Shown here in pieces: positions 26,710 to 36,675 of a stretch of 64,000 nucleotides of DNA. The DNA lies in assembly GCA_017619935.1 (NCBI GenBank), contig JAFZRJ010000014.1, positions 1 through 64,000 of the forward strand, read 5' to 3'. The notes beneath the pieces were generated by a model, which saw nothing but the letters and a program-made list of their open reading frames with translations, ran no database searches and was not told where the DNA came from. Both the position numbers and the translations under genes were made by a program. How positions within the stretch are numbered: position 1 is the stretch's first letter; each line of letters begins with the position of its first letter. The stretch is from Muribaculaceae bacterium (GTDB lineage Bacteria > Bacteroidota > Bacteroidia > Bacteroidales > Muribaculaceae).

Positions 26710-26717
26710 TAACTTTG
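26710..26717 (+). promoter_or_regulatory. Putative -7 box of the BspA-like gene
   Basis: TAACTTTG matches the -7 consensus; no -33 TTTG is present at 19-21 nt upstream, which may indicate that an activator is needed. Confidence 0.5.
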
Positions 26718-26754
26718 CAAAAATCAAGAAGTCAAACTTTTAATACTTACTGAT

Positions 26755-28584
26755 ATGAAAAAAATTATTTATTTGGTTATGGTTTTGATTCTTATAGGCA
26801 TAACCCAAGCTCGCGCTTACGACTTTGTGGCGGATGGGTATGGCTATAACATCAACCCTGACGGCAAGACGGTGACAATGGTTGATTTCGTTGGCAATCC
26901 CGACACGCTCAAGTGTCTCGTTATTCCCGATGTCGTGGTGTATGACGACGACACCTATCTCGTCGAAGAACTTTTCAATTTTAATCAAGATTTAAGTGGA
27001 ATAAACCTCGATGAAATCTATGTAGGTCGGAATCTTCGGTATATGAATTTAGATCAATTTCCAGACGGCATCACTGTCAAGCGCGTGGTGTGGAATGCCC
27101 GTAACTGTGAATATATTTACTATATAACAGACGCTCCGGCTAATTCAGCCCCACGCCACAGCAGTTGGGATGATGACCACAGGGGATTCGGTGAAATCAT
27201 GACCGACAGGCTGGAAGAGGTTATCATCGGTGACGAAGTGAGGACTTTACCGCATGATTTTGTGCAAGGGTCAAAAATCAAGTCGCTGCACATTCCCGCG
27301 TCGCTTACCGATTTTAATCCATGTTATTTCTATCGTTGTGAAGACCTACGGACAATCACTGTGGATGCTGCCAACCCGCTCTTCGACTCACGCGACAACT
27401 GCAACGGTGTGGTGCGTAAGTCCGACAACACACTGGTGATGGCCTGTGCCGCCACCCGTATTCCTGCCAGCGTCAAGACTATTGGCCGATATATATATTG
27501 CACATCAAATGTAAAATCACTGGTCATTCCTTCCACCATCTCCAAGATTGAAAGTTATGCATTCTGGGACTTCAAGAATCTTGAACGGATAGATTGCCAT
27601 ATTGCCAACCCGGCCGACGTGGAACTTGGGTGGTCGGTGTTTGAAGACTTGTTGATGGATGGTTACGAAGGCGTTCCCGCTAATACTTGTGTTCTTCATG
27701 TGCCCAAAGGCTCGGCCAGTTTGTATCGGAATGCCGACCAATGGAAGCGCTTCAACAACATCGTTGAAGGCGATTTTATGAACGATTGTCCGCTGTTGCG
27801 CGAGGGCGTAAAATGGGTGTGTTTTGAAACCAAGTACGCTGAGGACTGTGGGTACTATGAAGAATGTGACTTGTTTTATGCCATAGAAGTCAAGGGTGAC
27901 AGCATTGTTGACGGAACAACCTACAAGAAGTGTTACCGTTACCCGCTTTCGGAATGGGACAAACCATTCATCAAAAGTTCAACGACAGAACCCATCGCTC
28001 TGCTGCGAGAAGAAGGTACAAAGGTCTATATTATCTCAAGCAAAGACAACTCTTTTTATGAAGGTCAAGATTACTATTGGTACCCAATATGGAAAAATAT
28101 GCTTGAAGGGCAAGATGGCATCCTATATGATTTTTCAGATTCTGACCATTTTGATCCGTTAGGCGAGACCGAAGTTGAAGGACGGATTTGCAAGACCTAC
28201 GAATTTACGGGCGGTTATATGGAAGGTGTCTTCGTTGAGGGTATCGGTTACGACAGCCAAGAAGACGGAGACCTGCTTCTGCCGGGATACCTTGGGCCTT
28301 TCACTGTTGGTTACACTTACAGTTGCATAGGTCTGCACCATGTGGAAGATGCTGCTGGTAACATCATATACAAGGGGGCCAACTATGGCAAATATGCCCG
28401 ACGTGACATGAACGGCGACAGAAAATTGGATGTGGAAGACTTGAATGCGGTAATCAATTTGATACTTGAAACAGCCGACCCATCACAGTACGAGACAAGT
28501 GGTGATGCCAACAGCGACGGCAAGGTGGATGTGGAGGACGTGAACGCTGCCATCAATTTCATCCTGGGCGTCAACAAGCCGTAA
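26755..28584 (+). CDS. Secreted BspA-like LRR protein with dockerin-like module
   Basis: 609 residues with a signal peptide (ends TQARA). Residues about 22-340 contain BspA/LRR_5-type repeats: VVYDDDTYLVEELFNF, LEEVIIGDEVRTLPHDF, IKSLHIPASLTDFNP and VKSLVIPSTISKIESYAF. A second domain without a clear family (about 345-545) follows, and the protein ends with a double dockerin-like module at 549-609 (DMNGDRKLDVED, DANSDGKVDVED). BspA-like repeats bind host or matrix proteins in other Bacteroidota. Composition is A+T-richer than most neighbours. The regulator just upstream may control it. Confidence 0.8.
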   Translation: MKKIIYLVMVLILIGITQARAYDFVADGYGYNINPDGKTVTMVDFVGNPDTLKCLVIPDVVVYDDDTYLVEELFNFNQDLSGINLDEIYVGRNLRYMNLDQFPDGITVKRVVWNARNCEYIYYITDAPANSAPRHSSWDDDHRGFGEIMTDRLEEVIIGDEVRTLPHDFVQGSKIKSLHIPASLTDFNPCYFYRCEDLRTITVDAANPLFDSRDNCNGVVRKSDNTLVMACAATRIPASVKTIGRYIYCTSNVKSLVIPSTISKIESYAFWDFKNLERIDCHIANPADVELGWSVFEDLLMDGYEGVPANTCVLHVPKGSASLYRNADQWKRFNNIVEGDFMNDCPLLREGVKWVCFETKYAEDCGYYEECDLFYAIEVKGDSIVDGTTYKKCYRYPLSEWDKPFIKSSTTEPIALLREEGTKVYIISSKDNSFYEGQDYYWYPIWKNMLEGQDGILYDFSDSDHFDPLGETEVEGRICKTYEFTGGYMEGVFVEGIGYDSQEDGDLLLPGYLGPFTVGYTYSCIGLHHVEDAAGNIIYKGANYGKYARRDMNGDRKLDVEDLNAVINLILETADPSQYETSGDANSDGKVDVEDVNAAINFILGVNKP

Positions 28585-28607
28585 CGCCTCCTCGCAAACA
28601 GGCATTC

Positions 28608-28645
28608 ATTGCCGCGAAGCGCTGGTTGCAGTGCCTCGCGGCAAT
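28608..28645 (+). terminator. Hairpin after the BspA-like gene
   Basis: A 10-bp stem ATTGCCGCGA/TCGCGGCAAT with an 18-nt loop, 24 nt after the stop codon. There is no strong T-run, so it may act as a weak terminator or 3'-end stabiliser. Confidence 0.5.
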
Positions 28646-28703
28646 TGTTATGGGCGGTGACAAAAAAATGAGGGGCGATGAGCACGCAATCAAATAATTA
28701 TGG

Positions 28704-28711
28704 TAATTTTG
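28704..28711 (+). promoter_or_regulatory. Putative -7 box of the carboxypeptidase gene
   Basis: TAATTTTG matches the -7 consensus about 20 nt before the ATG. No -33 TTTG is found at the standard distance. Confidence 0.5.
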
Positions 28712-28730
28712 CAAAAAAAATATTGTAACG

Positions 28731-29720
28731 ATGAACAGACTGTTTGTATGGGCCGCCGCCACCCTGATGGCAGCAACGACGTTTGCCGCCGAGAAACCCG
28801 TCTCGCCGGCTCCCTTGCAGGTGGGCGACACCGTGGCCATCGTGTCGCTGGGAAGCACCCCCAAGCGCGGTGTGGCCGAAGATGCCGCCAACGTGTTGAG
28901 ACAATGGGGCTATCATGTGCTGATCGGGAAGAATGTGTATGCCGAGCATGGCATGTATGCTGGCACCACCGAAGAGCGTCTGAGCGACTTCTTGGAAGCG
29001 CTGCGCAACCCTAGCGTGAAAGCCATTATCAGCACCCGTGGCGGCTACGGCACTTCGCTTCTGCTGCCCAGTCTGCCGCTCGACACCCTGCGGCGCTACG
29101 CCAAATGGGTGGTGGGCTACAGCGACATCACCAGCATGCACAGCGCCATGGTGCGCGCCGGAGTGATGAGTGTGCATGGCAATATGTGTGGTGCCCTGCA
29201 AGAATTTGGTGCCACCAATGAAATCAACCTGAGGATGCGCGACGTGCTCACAGGCCGTCGCCCCACCTATCAAGTGCCCGGACACGCACTGAACCACACG
29301 GGCAGCGCCCGCGGCATGCTGGTGGGAGGCAACATGGCCGTGTTCAGCAATTTGGCAGGCAGCAAGGACTACGACTTCCTGGATCGCGACTTCGTGGCGC
29401 AGCACGATATCGTTCTCTTTATGGAGGACGTGAGCGAGAGCATGCCTCGCGTGATGAGTATGCTCAACCTGCTCAAACTCAAAGGCGTGCTCGACCAAGT
29501 GAAAGGCATCGTCGTGGGACGTTACACCGACTACCCGCATCCTGCCTACGGCTACGAAGATATGCCCCAACTGCTGGACGAATATCTGCAGGAGTACAAC
29601 ATCCCCATTTGCTATGAATTCCCCACCAGTCACGACGAGGACTGGAACTACCCGATGATAGAAGGTTGCGAGGTGACGCTCACCGTCACACCGCAGCAAG
29701 TGACACTCAAATTTGAATGA
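28731..29720 (+). CDS. S66-family LD-carboxypeptidase
   Basis: 329 residues with a signal peptide (ends TTFAA), so it acts outside the cytoplasm. The serine peptidase triad of the LdcA/MccF family is visible: S131 in VGYSDIT, E232 in FMEDVSE and H301 in PTSHDEDWN. The STRGGYGTS loop at 101-109 is also conserved. These enzymes remove the terminal D-alanine from murein tetrapeptides during cell-wall recycling, or cleave related amide bonds. An export signal is unusual for the enterobacterial LdcA, which is cytoplasmic, but is common in Bacteroidota. Its stop overlaps the tcdA start by 4 nt (ATGA), indicating translational coupling. Confidence 0.88.
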   Translation: MNRLFVWAAATLMAATTFAAEKPVSPAPLQVGDTVAIVSLGSTPKRGVAEDAANVLRQWGYHVLIGKNVYAEHGMYAGTTEERLSDFLEALRNPSVKAIISTRGGYGTSLLLPSLPLDTLRRYAKWVVGYSDITSMHSAMVRAGVMSVHGNMCGALQEFGATNEINLRMRDVLTGRRPTYQVPGHALNHTGSARGMLVGGNMAVFSNLAGSKDYDFLDRDFVAQHDIVLFMEDVSESMPRVMSMLNLLKLKGVLDQVKGIVVGRYTDYPHPAYGYEDMPQLLDEYLQEYNIPICYEFPTSHDEDWNYPMIEGCEVTLTVTPQQVTLKFE

Positions 29721-30427
29721 TGAATGAACTGTTCAGTCGCACCGCCATGATGCTGGGCGACAATGCCATGAAGCGTCTGGCCGAATGCCGTGTGGCGGTG
29801 TTCGGTGTGGGAGGCGTGGGAGGCTACGCCGTCGAGGTGCTGGCACGCAGCGGGGTGGGCGCCATCGACGTCATCGACAATGACGACGTCGCCTTGAGCA
29901 ACGTGAACCGCCAAATCATCGCCCTGACCACCAATGTGGGACGCAAAAAGGTGGACGTAGCGGAGGAGCGCATCCGGGCCATCAACCCTGAGTGCCGCGT
30001 CACCAAGTGGCCGACATTCTACTTGCCCGCCAACGCCGACAGCATCGATTTGACGCAATATGACTATGTGATTGACTGCATCGACACCGTGGCGGCTAAG
30101 ATGGAGCTGATACGCCGCTGCAAACGGCTGGAGGTGCCCATCATCTGCAGCATGGGCATGGGCTACAAACTCGACGCCACCGCCCTGCGCGTCGCCGACA
30201 TCACCAAGACCATCATGGACCCGCTGGCGAAGACGCTGCGCAAGAGGTTGCGCCGCGAAGGCATCAACCATTTCAAGTGTGTCTATAGTCCCGAGAAACC
30301 CGTCATCACCCCCCCACTCGACGACACCCAGCGCGTGCCCGCCAGCAACGCGTGGGTACCCGCAGCGGCAGGCCTCATCCTGGGCAGCGAGGTGGTGAAA
30401 GACCTCATCAACCCCGTAACATCATAG
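29717..30427 (+). CDS. tcdA: tRNA threonylcarbamoyladenosine dehydratase
   Basis: 236-residue E1-like ThiF/MoeB-family protein. The adenylate-binding GVGGVGGY is at residues 30-37, with DNDDVALSNVNRQ and DCIDTVAAKMEL as in TcdA/CsdL. The enzyme cyclises t6A at position 37 of ANN-decoding tRNAs to ct6A, using ATP. The lack of the CxxC zinc pairs of MoeB/ThiF and the C-terminal DPLAKTLRKRLRREGI and VYSPEKP segments favour TcdA. It is translationally coupled to the carboxypeptidase and ends 40 nt from the convergent regulator gene. Confidence 0.9.
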   Translation: MMNELFSRTAMMLGDNAMKRLAECRVAVFGVGGVGGYAVEVLARSGVGAIDVIDNDDVALSNVNRQIIALTTNVGRKKVDVAEERIRAINPECRVTKWPTFYLPANADSIDLTQYDYVIDCIDTVAAKMELIRRCKRLEVPIICSMGMGYKLDATALRVADITKTIMDPLAKTLRKRLRREGINHFKCVYSPEKPVITPPLDDTQRVPASNAWVPAAAGLILGSEVVKDLINPVTS

Positions 30428-30467
30428 AGGCATCATCATACCTTCGAAGTGCTTCTAATCTGTCGCC

Positions 30468-33302
30468 TTATTCATAATTGAGGAGAAAGTCCACAAGGTT
30501 GACGCCCTCATGCAAGCCCAACTTTTTGCGCAACCTATAGCGGGCGCCCTCCACGCCGCGCACGCTCAACCCGGTGAACTGGGCAATGGACTTCGTGGAG
30601 AGGTTCAGGCGCAGCAGTGCGCAGAACCGCAGGTCGGTGGGCGTGAGTGACGGATACTGCGTCCTTAGTTTCTTGAAAAAGTTCTTGTGGATGAGGTTGA
30701 AATTGTTCTGATAAACCTCCCAGAAATTGTCGCTGTCGGCATTCTCGCCCAACTGCCTCAACATGTCGGCCATGTCGCCCTGCGTGATCGAGCCTTTGCG
30801 GCGTTTCTCACGCAGCGTGTCACGGATGCTCTCGATGGCACGGTTGCGCGCAACGGCATCGAGCGCCATCGATGCCACTTCGCGCGTCTTGTCATCGAGT
30901 TGGGCCGTGAGCAGTTGGTGGCGCTGTTCGGCGATGATTTTCTCCTGTTCGAGCACCTTGATGTCTTGCTGCAGGCGTTTGTCGGCAAACTGGCGCTTCA
31001 ACGTCTCGGCAGTCTTGCGCGTGCGATACTGCACCAGCATATAGACGCACCCTCCGAGCAGCAAGGCGTAGATGACCCATGCCAACCACGACGCATAGAA
31101 TGGGCGCGGGCGCTTGAAGTAGTAATCCACTTGGTCGAGCACATCACCGTCGAGCGTTTTCACTTTGCAAGTGAAACGATAATCACCATAGGCCAACGCC
31201 GCGTATTCCACCTGCGGGACGCCACTCTCGGAATGCAAGTTCACCCCTCCGCCCTTGAGCTCAAATTCGAACATGACCGGATTGAACGAGAAGTTGGGGT
31301 AAGACAATTCAAACGACACAATTCCAAGCGATGAGGGCCTATTGCCCTTATCGCCTTTCACGGGCATCTTCACACCCGTGGCTTTGCGCCCCGAGGTGAC
31401 GACCGAACTAATCGCCAACCGATGGCGGGCGCTGTCTCTGCGCAGGTCACGACGCATATTCAATCGGCCCACGCCATTGTTGAGGTTGAAATACGCCACA
31501 CTGTCGTGGACATACACATTGCTCTTCGTGTCGTTGCAGTCCAGCCCGAAGAACCGGGCCGACACCGAATTGATGGTCTTGTAGCGCTGGCCGTCACGTT
31601 TCATGAGCATGAAACCCTCGTCGGTGGCCAGCCAGAAAGTGTTGTCGTCGACCGATGTCGCCGAGCACACCTCGCTGCCCAGGTCGCCGAAGTCATCAAA
31701 GGGGACGATGGAATCGGTGCGGTCATCGTAGGTGTAAAGTTGCCTGTGGCGCGAGAAGAGCACCCGCCCGCACACTTTCATCACATGGGTCATACCTGGG
31801 ATTGTGTCGGGGCCAAGCGTGTCGTATCGCCGCACGGTGGCCTGCACCAAATCGGGCGACAATGTGACACGGAACAGCCCTTGACTGATGTGGGCCACCC
31901 AGATGTTGCCCAAGTGGTCCACCTCAAATTCCGACACCGGTGCATGGAACCCCTGCACGGCGTGCGAAAATGTCCATTTGCCGCCCTGCTTGCGGAAAAG
32001 CCGCATCGAATAGTAGGACGATTCAAGCAAAACATCCTGCCCACTGAGCACGCACTTGCGAATGCACGTGCTGCTGTTGTTGGCTCCCACCAACGGCCCC
32101 GCTACGGTGCCGTTCAACAGTTTCATTCCGTCGTTGTTGCCCAGCAAGAGCATATCATCGACCGAGGTCACATGCCAGTTCTGGCCGTCGCTTCCCGAAA
32201 TGTGATGGAAGTCCCGGGTGAGCCAGTTGTATTGCCACGCCGCTTGGTTGGTGGCAATATACAGGTAGGGCCACGTGGCCGCCAGACCATACACCATGCC
32301 CAACGACGGCATACCCTGCTCTAGCGACAGCAGCGAATAAGGCGACGCGGTGGCAATCATCGCCACCCCGATGTTGAGCGCCGCCCACACGTTGCCCATG
32401 TCATCGGCCATAAGCCGAAGCACCGCATTGTTGTTCAGTTTGTTGCCCATGTGGTAGTGCCACTTGAGCTGTCCATCGGGCGCGATGCCGTAGATGCCAC
32501 CCAAGATGGTTCCTATCACCATCGTAGAATCAGCGGCTATCAGTGTCGCACGGTTGACGTTGGCCGTTCGCAATTCGGCATCGCACGACGTGCGCAACGG
32601 CACACAACGCTCACCGTCAAAATCGAAAAGCCCATGCCACTGCGAGCACAAAATAAGATGACCTTCCCGTCCCGGCAAAGCGGCCACCACATGATCACCG
32701 CCCACTTGCTGACGCGACACCACGAGATGCGGCACGCCATTGACAAGGTGGTAATAATCGCCATTCTGCACCTGGGCATATATCTCACCGCGCACTTCAT
32801 GGAAATACAAAGGAAGGAACTGCTCGCTGAAATGTGACTGGACACGTTTGCCATCGTAGGAAAACCATGCGGCGAACGACTGGAAATAGACCGTCCCGTT
32901 CTTGTCACGCACTATATTCCAAATCTCGTCGTCATGAGGCTTGTAATCGGAGGGCCATAACGAATGATATTGAAAAGTCCCATATTCATCGCGCTCCATG
33001 TAGCCAAAATCCTGGTATGCTCCCACATAAAGGCGATTACCGACGCACAGCAACGACCGCGCCACCGCATCACCCTTCAAGGGGGTGAGCGACCAACGGT
33101 AACCGTCGTAGCACAGTACGCCCTTATTGTTACCCACATAGATTTCGCCATCGGCACCCTGAGCCAAATCCCAGTTCTGCAAGGCCCCATGGTAATCGGC
33201 CACATTAAAATTATGAATCAGAGGCATGAACGATGCCGCGTGAGCGGCGAACGAAATCACGAGCATCTGGAACAGCACGGCGCATGGTTTGAAGTAACGC
33301 AT
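30468..33302 (-). CDS. PUL regulator: beta-propeller, Y_Y_Y domain, membrane helix, LuxR-type HTH
   Basis: 944 residues from the ATG at 33302; a TTG 12 nt upstream is less likely. A signal peptide/anchor is followed by two periplasmic beta-propeller blocks (about 30-660, with repeats such as GEIYVGNNKGVLCYDG and DDNTFWLATDEGFMLMKRDG). Next come a triple-tyrosine domain (about 690-765), one membrane helix (about 772-792), a coiled coil and a C-terminal LuxR-type HTH (STKSIAQFTGLSVRGVEGARYRL). There is no kinase or receiver domain, so it is not a hybrid two-component system. It probably senses an oligosaccharide outside and regulates the divergent susCD-GH43-GH144-GH3 operon directly. Confidence 0.88.
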   Translation of the reverse strand: MRYFKPCAVLFQMLVISFAAHAASFMPLIHNFNVADYHGALQNWDLAQGADGEIYVGNNKGVLCYDGYRWSLTPLKGDAVARSLLCVGNRLYVGAYQDFGYMERDEYGTFQYHSLWPSDYKPHDDEIWNIVRDKNGTVYFQSFAAWFSYDGKRVQSHFSEQFLPLYFHEVRGEIYAQVQNGDYYHLVNGVPHLVVSRQQVGGDHVVAALPGREGHLILCSQWHGLFDFDGERCVPLRTSCDAELRTANVNRATLIAADSTMVIGTILGGIYGIAPDGQLKWHYHMGNKLNNNAVLRLMADDMGNVWAALNIGVAMIATASPYSLLSLEQGMPSLGMVYGLAATWPYLYIATNQAAWQYNWLTRDFHHISGSDGQNWHVTSVDDMLLLGNNDGMKLLNGTVAGPLVGANNSSTCIRKCVLSGQDVLLESSYYSMRLFRKQGGKWTFSHAVQGFHAPVSEFEVDHLGNIWVAHISQGLFRVTLSPDLVQATVRRYDTLGPDTIPGMTHVMKVCGRVLFSRHRQLYTYDDRTDSIVPFDDFGDLGSEVCSATSVDDNTFWLATDEGFMLMKRDGQRYKTINSVSARFFGLDCNDTKSNVYVHDSVAYFNLNNGVGRLNMRRDLRRDSARHRLAISSVVTSGRKATGVKMPVKGDKGNRPSSLGIVSFELSYPNFSFNPVMFEFELKGGGVNLHSESGVPQVEYAALAYGDYRFTCKVKTLDGDVLDQVDYYFKRPRPFYASWLAWVIYALLLGGCVYMLVQYRTRKTAETLKRQFADKRLQQDIKVLEQEKIIAEQRHQLLTAQLDDKTREVASMALDAVARNRAIESIRDTLREKRRKGSITQGDMADMLRQLGENADSDNFWEVYQNNFNLIHKNFFKKLRTQYPSLTPTDLRFCALLRLNLSTKSIAQFTGLSVRGVEGARYRLRKKLGLHEGVNLVDFLLNYE

Positions 33303-33327
33303 TTTCAGTAACAATTGGTTCTAATCG

Positions 33328-33359
33328 CAAAATTACTAACAAATTATGACATCCACAAC
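33328..33359 (-). promoter_or_regulatory. Promoter of the PUL regulator
   Basis: Minus strand: GTTG (33356-33359), a 20-nt spacer, TAATTTTG (33328-33335). One mismatch in the -33 box. The leader is about 20 nt. Confidence 0.6.
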
Positions 33360-33525
33360 TCTGATAACGAAAAAAAGAGTTACCACAAAAATTATAACGT
33401 AATCTTATCGTAATGTAATATTTTTTAATTATTATATTTTTTTGTATATCAGAAATTTAACATATATTATAGTAGAAATAACGTATTGAAAAATTTGTGG
33501 TAAGTAGTTATATGGTAGTACAAAA

Positions 33526-33557
33526 TTTGGAGGCAATTAATTAGGTGCATATCTTTG
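33526..33557 (+). promoter_or_regulatory. Promoter of the susC operon
   Basis: TTTG at 33526-33529, a 20-nt spacer, TATCTTTG at 33550-33557. An exact consensus match; leader about 45 nt. Confidence 0.8.
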
Positions 33558-33609
33558 TGGTCAAATGTTGAAAAACCATTCATTTTTTATCAACTTTTAA
33601 AACGATACA

Positions 33610-36600
33610 ATGGAAAAAAGAATCCTGACGTTTTTACTCGTGGTGGCATGCACGGTTATGGGCCTGCATGCACGCGCTGTAAAAGGTACGGTCGTTGACC
33701 AGGTCAACGAGCCCGTGATTGGAGCCAACGTGCTTGTGAACGGCACGGTGATGGCTGTGACAGACTTTGACGGCAATTTTGAGATTGCCAATGTGCCCGA
33801 CGGAGCAACGCTGAAATTCACTTTCATGGGCATGAAGGCCGTGGAAATGACTGCCAGCGATGTGATGAACGTAAAAATGGAAGACGACGTGCGTAACCTC
33901 GACGAGGTGGTCGTCATCGGTTACGGTTCGGCACAGGCCAAGGACTTGACCGCTCCCATTACGGTGGTCAAGGGCGAACAACTGCTCGCCACCCCATCGG
34001 CTTCTCCCATGTCGGCCATGCAAGGTAAAGTGGCTGGCGTGAATGTGGTGAACAGCGGTACTCCCGGCGAAGGTCCCAAAGTGAACATTCGCGGTAACGG
34101 CTCGTTCACTGGTGGAAGCCCGCTCTATGTGGTGGACGGCATGTTCTACGACAACATCGACTTCCTCAACGCAAACGACATCGCCGACATGTCGGTACTC
34201 AAGGATGCTTCGGCAGCCGCTATCTATGGTGTTCGCGCCGCCAACGGTGTGGTGCTCATCACCACCAAGCACGGCAACAAGAACCAGGCAGCCAAGATTA
34301 CTTACAACGGCTATGTAGGTTTCCAGAAAGCGACCAACGTGCTGCCTATGGCCTCGTCGAGCGAGTATGCAACCATGTTGCTTGAAGCCAACTACGACGC
34401 TTATGTTTCATTCATGAAAGCTTCCATCGACCGCTTCGGTGGCAGCTATGCCGACAGCGACTTCCACAAGTGGACTTACGGCTCGAACACCGACTGGTAC
34501 AACGAGCTGCTGCGTACGGCTATGATTACCGACCACAGCCTGAGCATCACCGGTGGCGGCGAACGTGCAACCTACTCGCTGGGTATTAACTACCTGCATC
34601 AGGACGGTGTCATGAATGTCAACAACTATTACAACCGCTTGAACTTCCGTGCCGCTCTCGATTATGAAGCCACCAACTGGTTGAAGGTTGGTTTCAACGG
34701 TATTTTCTCAAAAGGCACCCAACGCCTTCCCAACAACGCTGCTTGGCAACAGGCTTTCAATGCCCCCGGCATCTATCCCGTTTATGACGAGAAAAACACT
34801 GCCGCTTATCCCGACAAGTATGCATCGCCCGAGAGTGTGGGATTCTCCAACAACTTCTACAATCCCGTTGCTACAGCCAACTATTACAACAGCCGTAACG
34901 ACGTGAACAAGTATCTCACCAACTTCTATGCTCAAATCAATTTTATCCCCAACAAACTGAACTTCAAGACCAGTTACGCTTACGACTTCACGTCGGTCCG
35001 CAACCGCACTTACGTGCCCGAATATTATGTCAGTGCAAATCAAAACCAAAGCATATCATCGGTAAGCAAGGGCGAAAGCACATACAACAACTGGATTTGG
35101 GACAACGTGCTGACCTACAAGGACAGCTTCGGCGACCACAACTTTGGCGTGATGCTCGGTCAATCTATGCGTGAAGACCGTTACCACTACCTCTATGGTG
35201 TAGGCTACGGCATCGTGGATGGCGACGACGCATACAAGTACATCCACTCGTCACAAGAGACTGACAGCCGCAAGGCCGACGACGGTGGCACTCGTTACCG
35301 CAGCAACAGCTACTTTGGCCGTATCAACTATGACTATATGGGCAAGTACCTGCTTATGTTCACATTCCGTGCCGATGGTACCAGCAAGTACCAGGAGACT
35401 TGGGGCTACTACCCCTCAATCGGTGCTGCTTGGGTGATGAGCAAGGAAGACTTCATGCAGAACCAGAACGCCATCGACTACTGGAAATGGCGTGCAAGCT
35501 GGGGCCGACTGGGTAACAATGCCGTGGCTGCAAGCGACGGTTTCAGCTCTGTGACCACTGGCGTTGGCTCGTCGGGTGTCTTCGGCAATGCCACTATCGC
35601 TGGTTTTCAGAACAACAGTCACTTCACTTACCTGAAATGGGAGGTGGTCGATGAGACCAACGTAGGTTTCGAACTCGCCACGCTGCGCAACCGCTTGAGC
35701 CTCGATGTTGACTGGTTCTACCGCATGACCAACAAGGCCGTCATCGCTCCACGTCTGCCCTTCGAGAATGACGTGCTGAGCCAGAACCTCGGTAAGATTC
35801 TCAATACCGGTGTTGACGTGAGCATCAACTGGGCCGACCGCATCGGCGACAACTTCAAGTACCACATCGGCGGCAACTTCTCCTATGTGCACAATGAGGT
35901 GAAAGACCTGGGCGGTAACCCCTACGTCGCAGGCGGCAAGACCTACCAGTTTGTGGGTGAGAAAATCAACTCGTTCTATGGTTACAAGGTGGAAGGCATC
36001 TACCAGACCGCAGAGGAATGTGCTGCCGACCCGACCGCTGTTGCCAACGGACTGAAACCCGGCGACTTCAAGTACAAAGACTTGAACGGCGACGGTATCG
36101 TGGACGGTAACGACCGCACCACTCTGGGTTCTTATCTGCCCGACTTCATCTATGGCTTCAACCTGGGATTCCAGTGGAAGAACCTCGACTTCGAAGTCAC
36201 CACCTACGGTAACGCAGGTGGCAAGATGTATAACCGCAAACGCGCCCTTCGCTATGCTCAGTCGAACTACAACTTCGACCAAGACCAAGTGAAGAACCGC
36301 TGGACTGGTGCTGGCTCGAGCAACACCTATCCTTCGGCCGAGGGCTGGATTCGCACATGGAACGTTAGTGACCAACGCGTGAACGACTTCTTCGTGGAGG
36401 ACGCCAGCTTCTTCCGCATTCAGAACGTGACACTGGGTTACACCTTCCGCAACATCAAGATGGGTAACTACACGCTGCCGGCAGTACGTTTCAGTGCTAC
36501 AGCCGACCGTCCACTCACCTTGTTCAGTTCCAATTCATTTACGCCCGAATTGAACGATCCTGAAGGATGGGACACTGAGGTCTATCCTCTCACCGCCACT

Positions 36601-36630
36601 TACACCTTCGGGGTGACTATTGACTTCTAA
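33610..36630 (+). CDS. SusC/RagA family TonB-linked outer-membrane transporter
   Basis: 1006 residues. A signal peptide (1-23) precedes a carboxypeptidase-regulatory-like domain (about 24-95), the SusC TonB-box-like LDEVVVIGYG, a plug domain (about 110-230, with VVDGMFYDNIDFLNANDI and KDASAAAIYGVRAANGVV), and a barrel ending in FGVTIDF. It imports oligosaccharides across the outer membrane, using TonB energy, with the SusD lipoprotein encoded 45 nt downstream as its lid. First gene of the PUL transcript; the enzyme content suggests beta-1,2-glucan or a related glucan as cargo. Confidence 0.96.
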   Translation: MEKRILTFLLVVACTVMGLHARAVKGTVVDQVNEPVIGANVLVNGTVMAVTDFDGNFEIANVPDGATLKFTFMGMKAVEMTASDVMNVKMEDDVRNLDEVVVIGYGSAQAKDLTAPITVVKGEQLLATPSASPMSAMQGKVAGVNVVNSGTPGEGPKVNIRGNGSFTGGSPLYVVDGMFYDNIDFLNANDIADMSVLKDASAAAIYGVRAANGVVLITTKHGNKNQAAKITYNGYVGFQKATNVLPMASSSEYATMLLEANYDAYVSFMKASIDRFGGSYADSDFHKWTYGSNTDWYNELLRTAMITDHSLSITGGGERATYSLGINYLHQDGVMNVNNYYNRLNFRAALDYEATNWLKVGFNGIFSKGTQRLPNNAAWQQAFNAPGIYPVYDEKNTAAYPDKYASPESVGFSNNFYNPVATANYYNSRNDVNKYLTNFYAQINFIPNKLNFKTSYAYDFTSVRNRTYVPEYYVSANQNQSISSVSKGESTYNNWIWDNVLTYKDSFGDHNFGVMLGQSMREDRYHYLYGVGYGIVDGDDAYKYIHSSQETDSRKADDGGTRYRSNSYFGRINYDYMGKYLLMFTFRADGTSKYQETWGYYPSIGAAWVMSKEDFMQNQNAIDYWKWRASWGRLGNNAVAASDGFSSVTTGVGSSGVFGNATIAGFQNNSHFTYLKWEVVDETNVGFELATLRNRLSLDVDWFYRMTNKAVIAPRLPFENDVLSQNLGKILNTGVDVSINWADRIGDNFKYHIGGNFSYVHNEVKDLGGNPYVAGGKTYQFVGEKINSFYGYKVEGIYQTAEECAADPTAVANGLKPGDFKYKDLNGDGIVDGNDRTTLGSYLPDFIYGFNLGFQWKNLDFEVTTYGNAGGKMYNRKRALRYAQSNYNFDQDQVKNRWTGAGSSNTYPSAEGWIRTWNVSDQRVNDFFVEDASFFRIQNVTLGYTFRNIKMGNYTLPAVRFSATADRPLTLFSSNSFTPELNDPEGWDTEVYPLTATYTFGVTIDF

Positions 36631-36675
36631 TCAGTGAATTTCCAGATTATACATTATATATAAAATACTGAAACA

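Larger units (their letters stand above)
33303..33609. other. Divergent control region of the PUL
   Basis: A very A+T-rich spacer between the regulator and susC. It holds a promoter on each strand and an inverted repeat TTACCACAAA (33380-33389) / TTTGTGGTAA (33494-33503). A partial third copy, TTTGTGGT, overlaps the susC -7 box (33554-33561). Confidence 0.6.
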
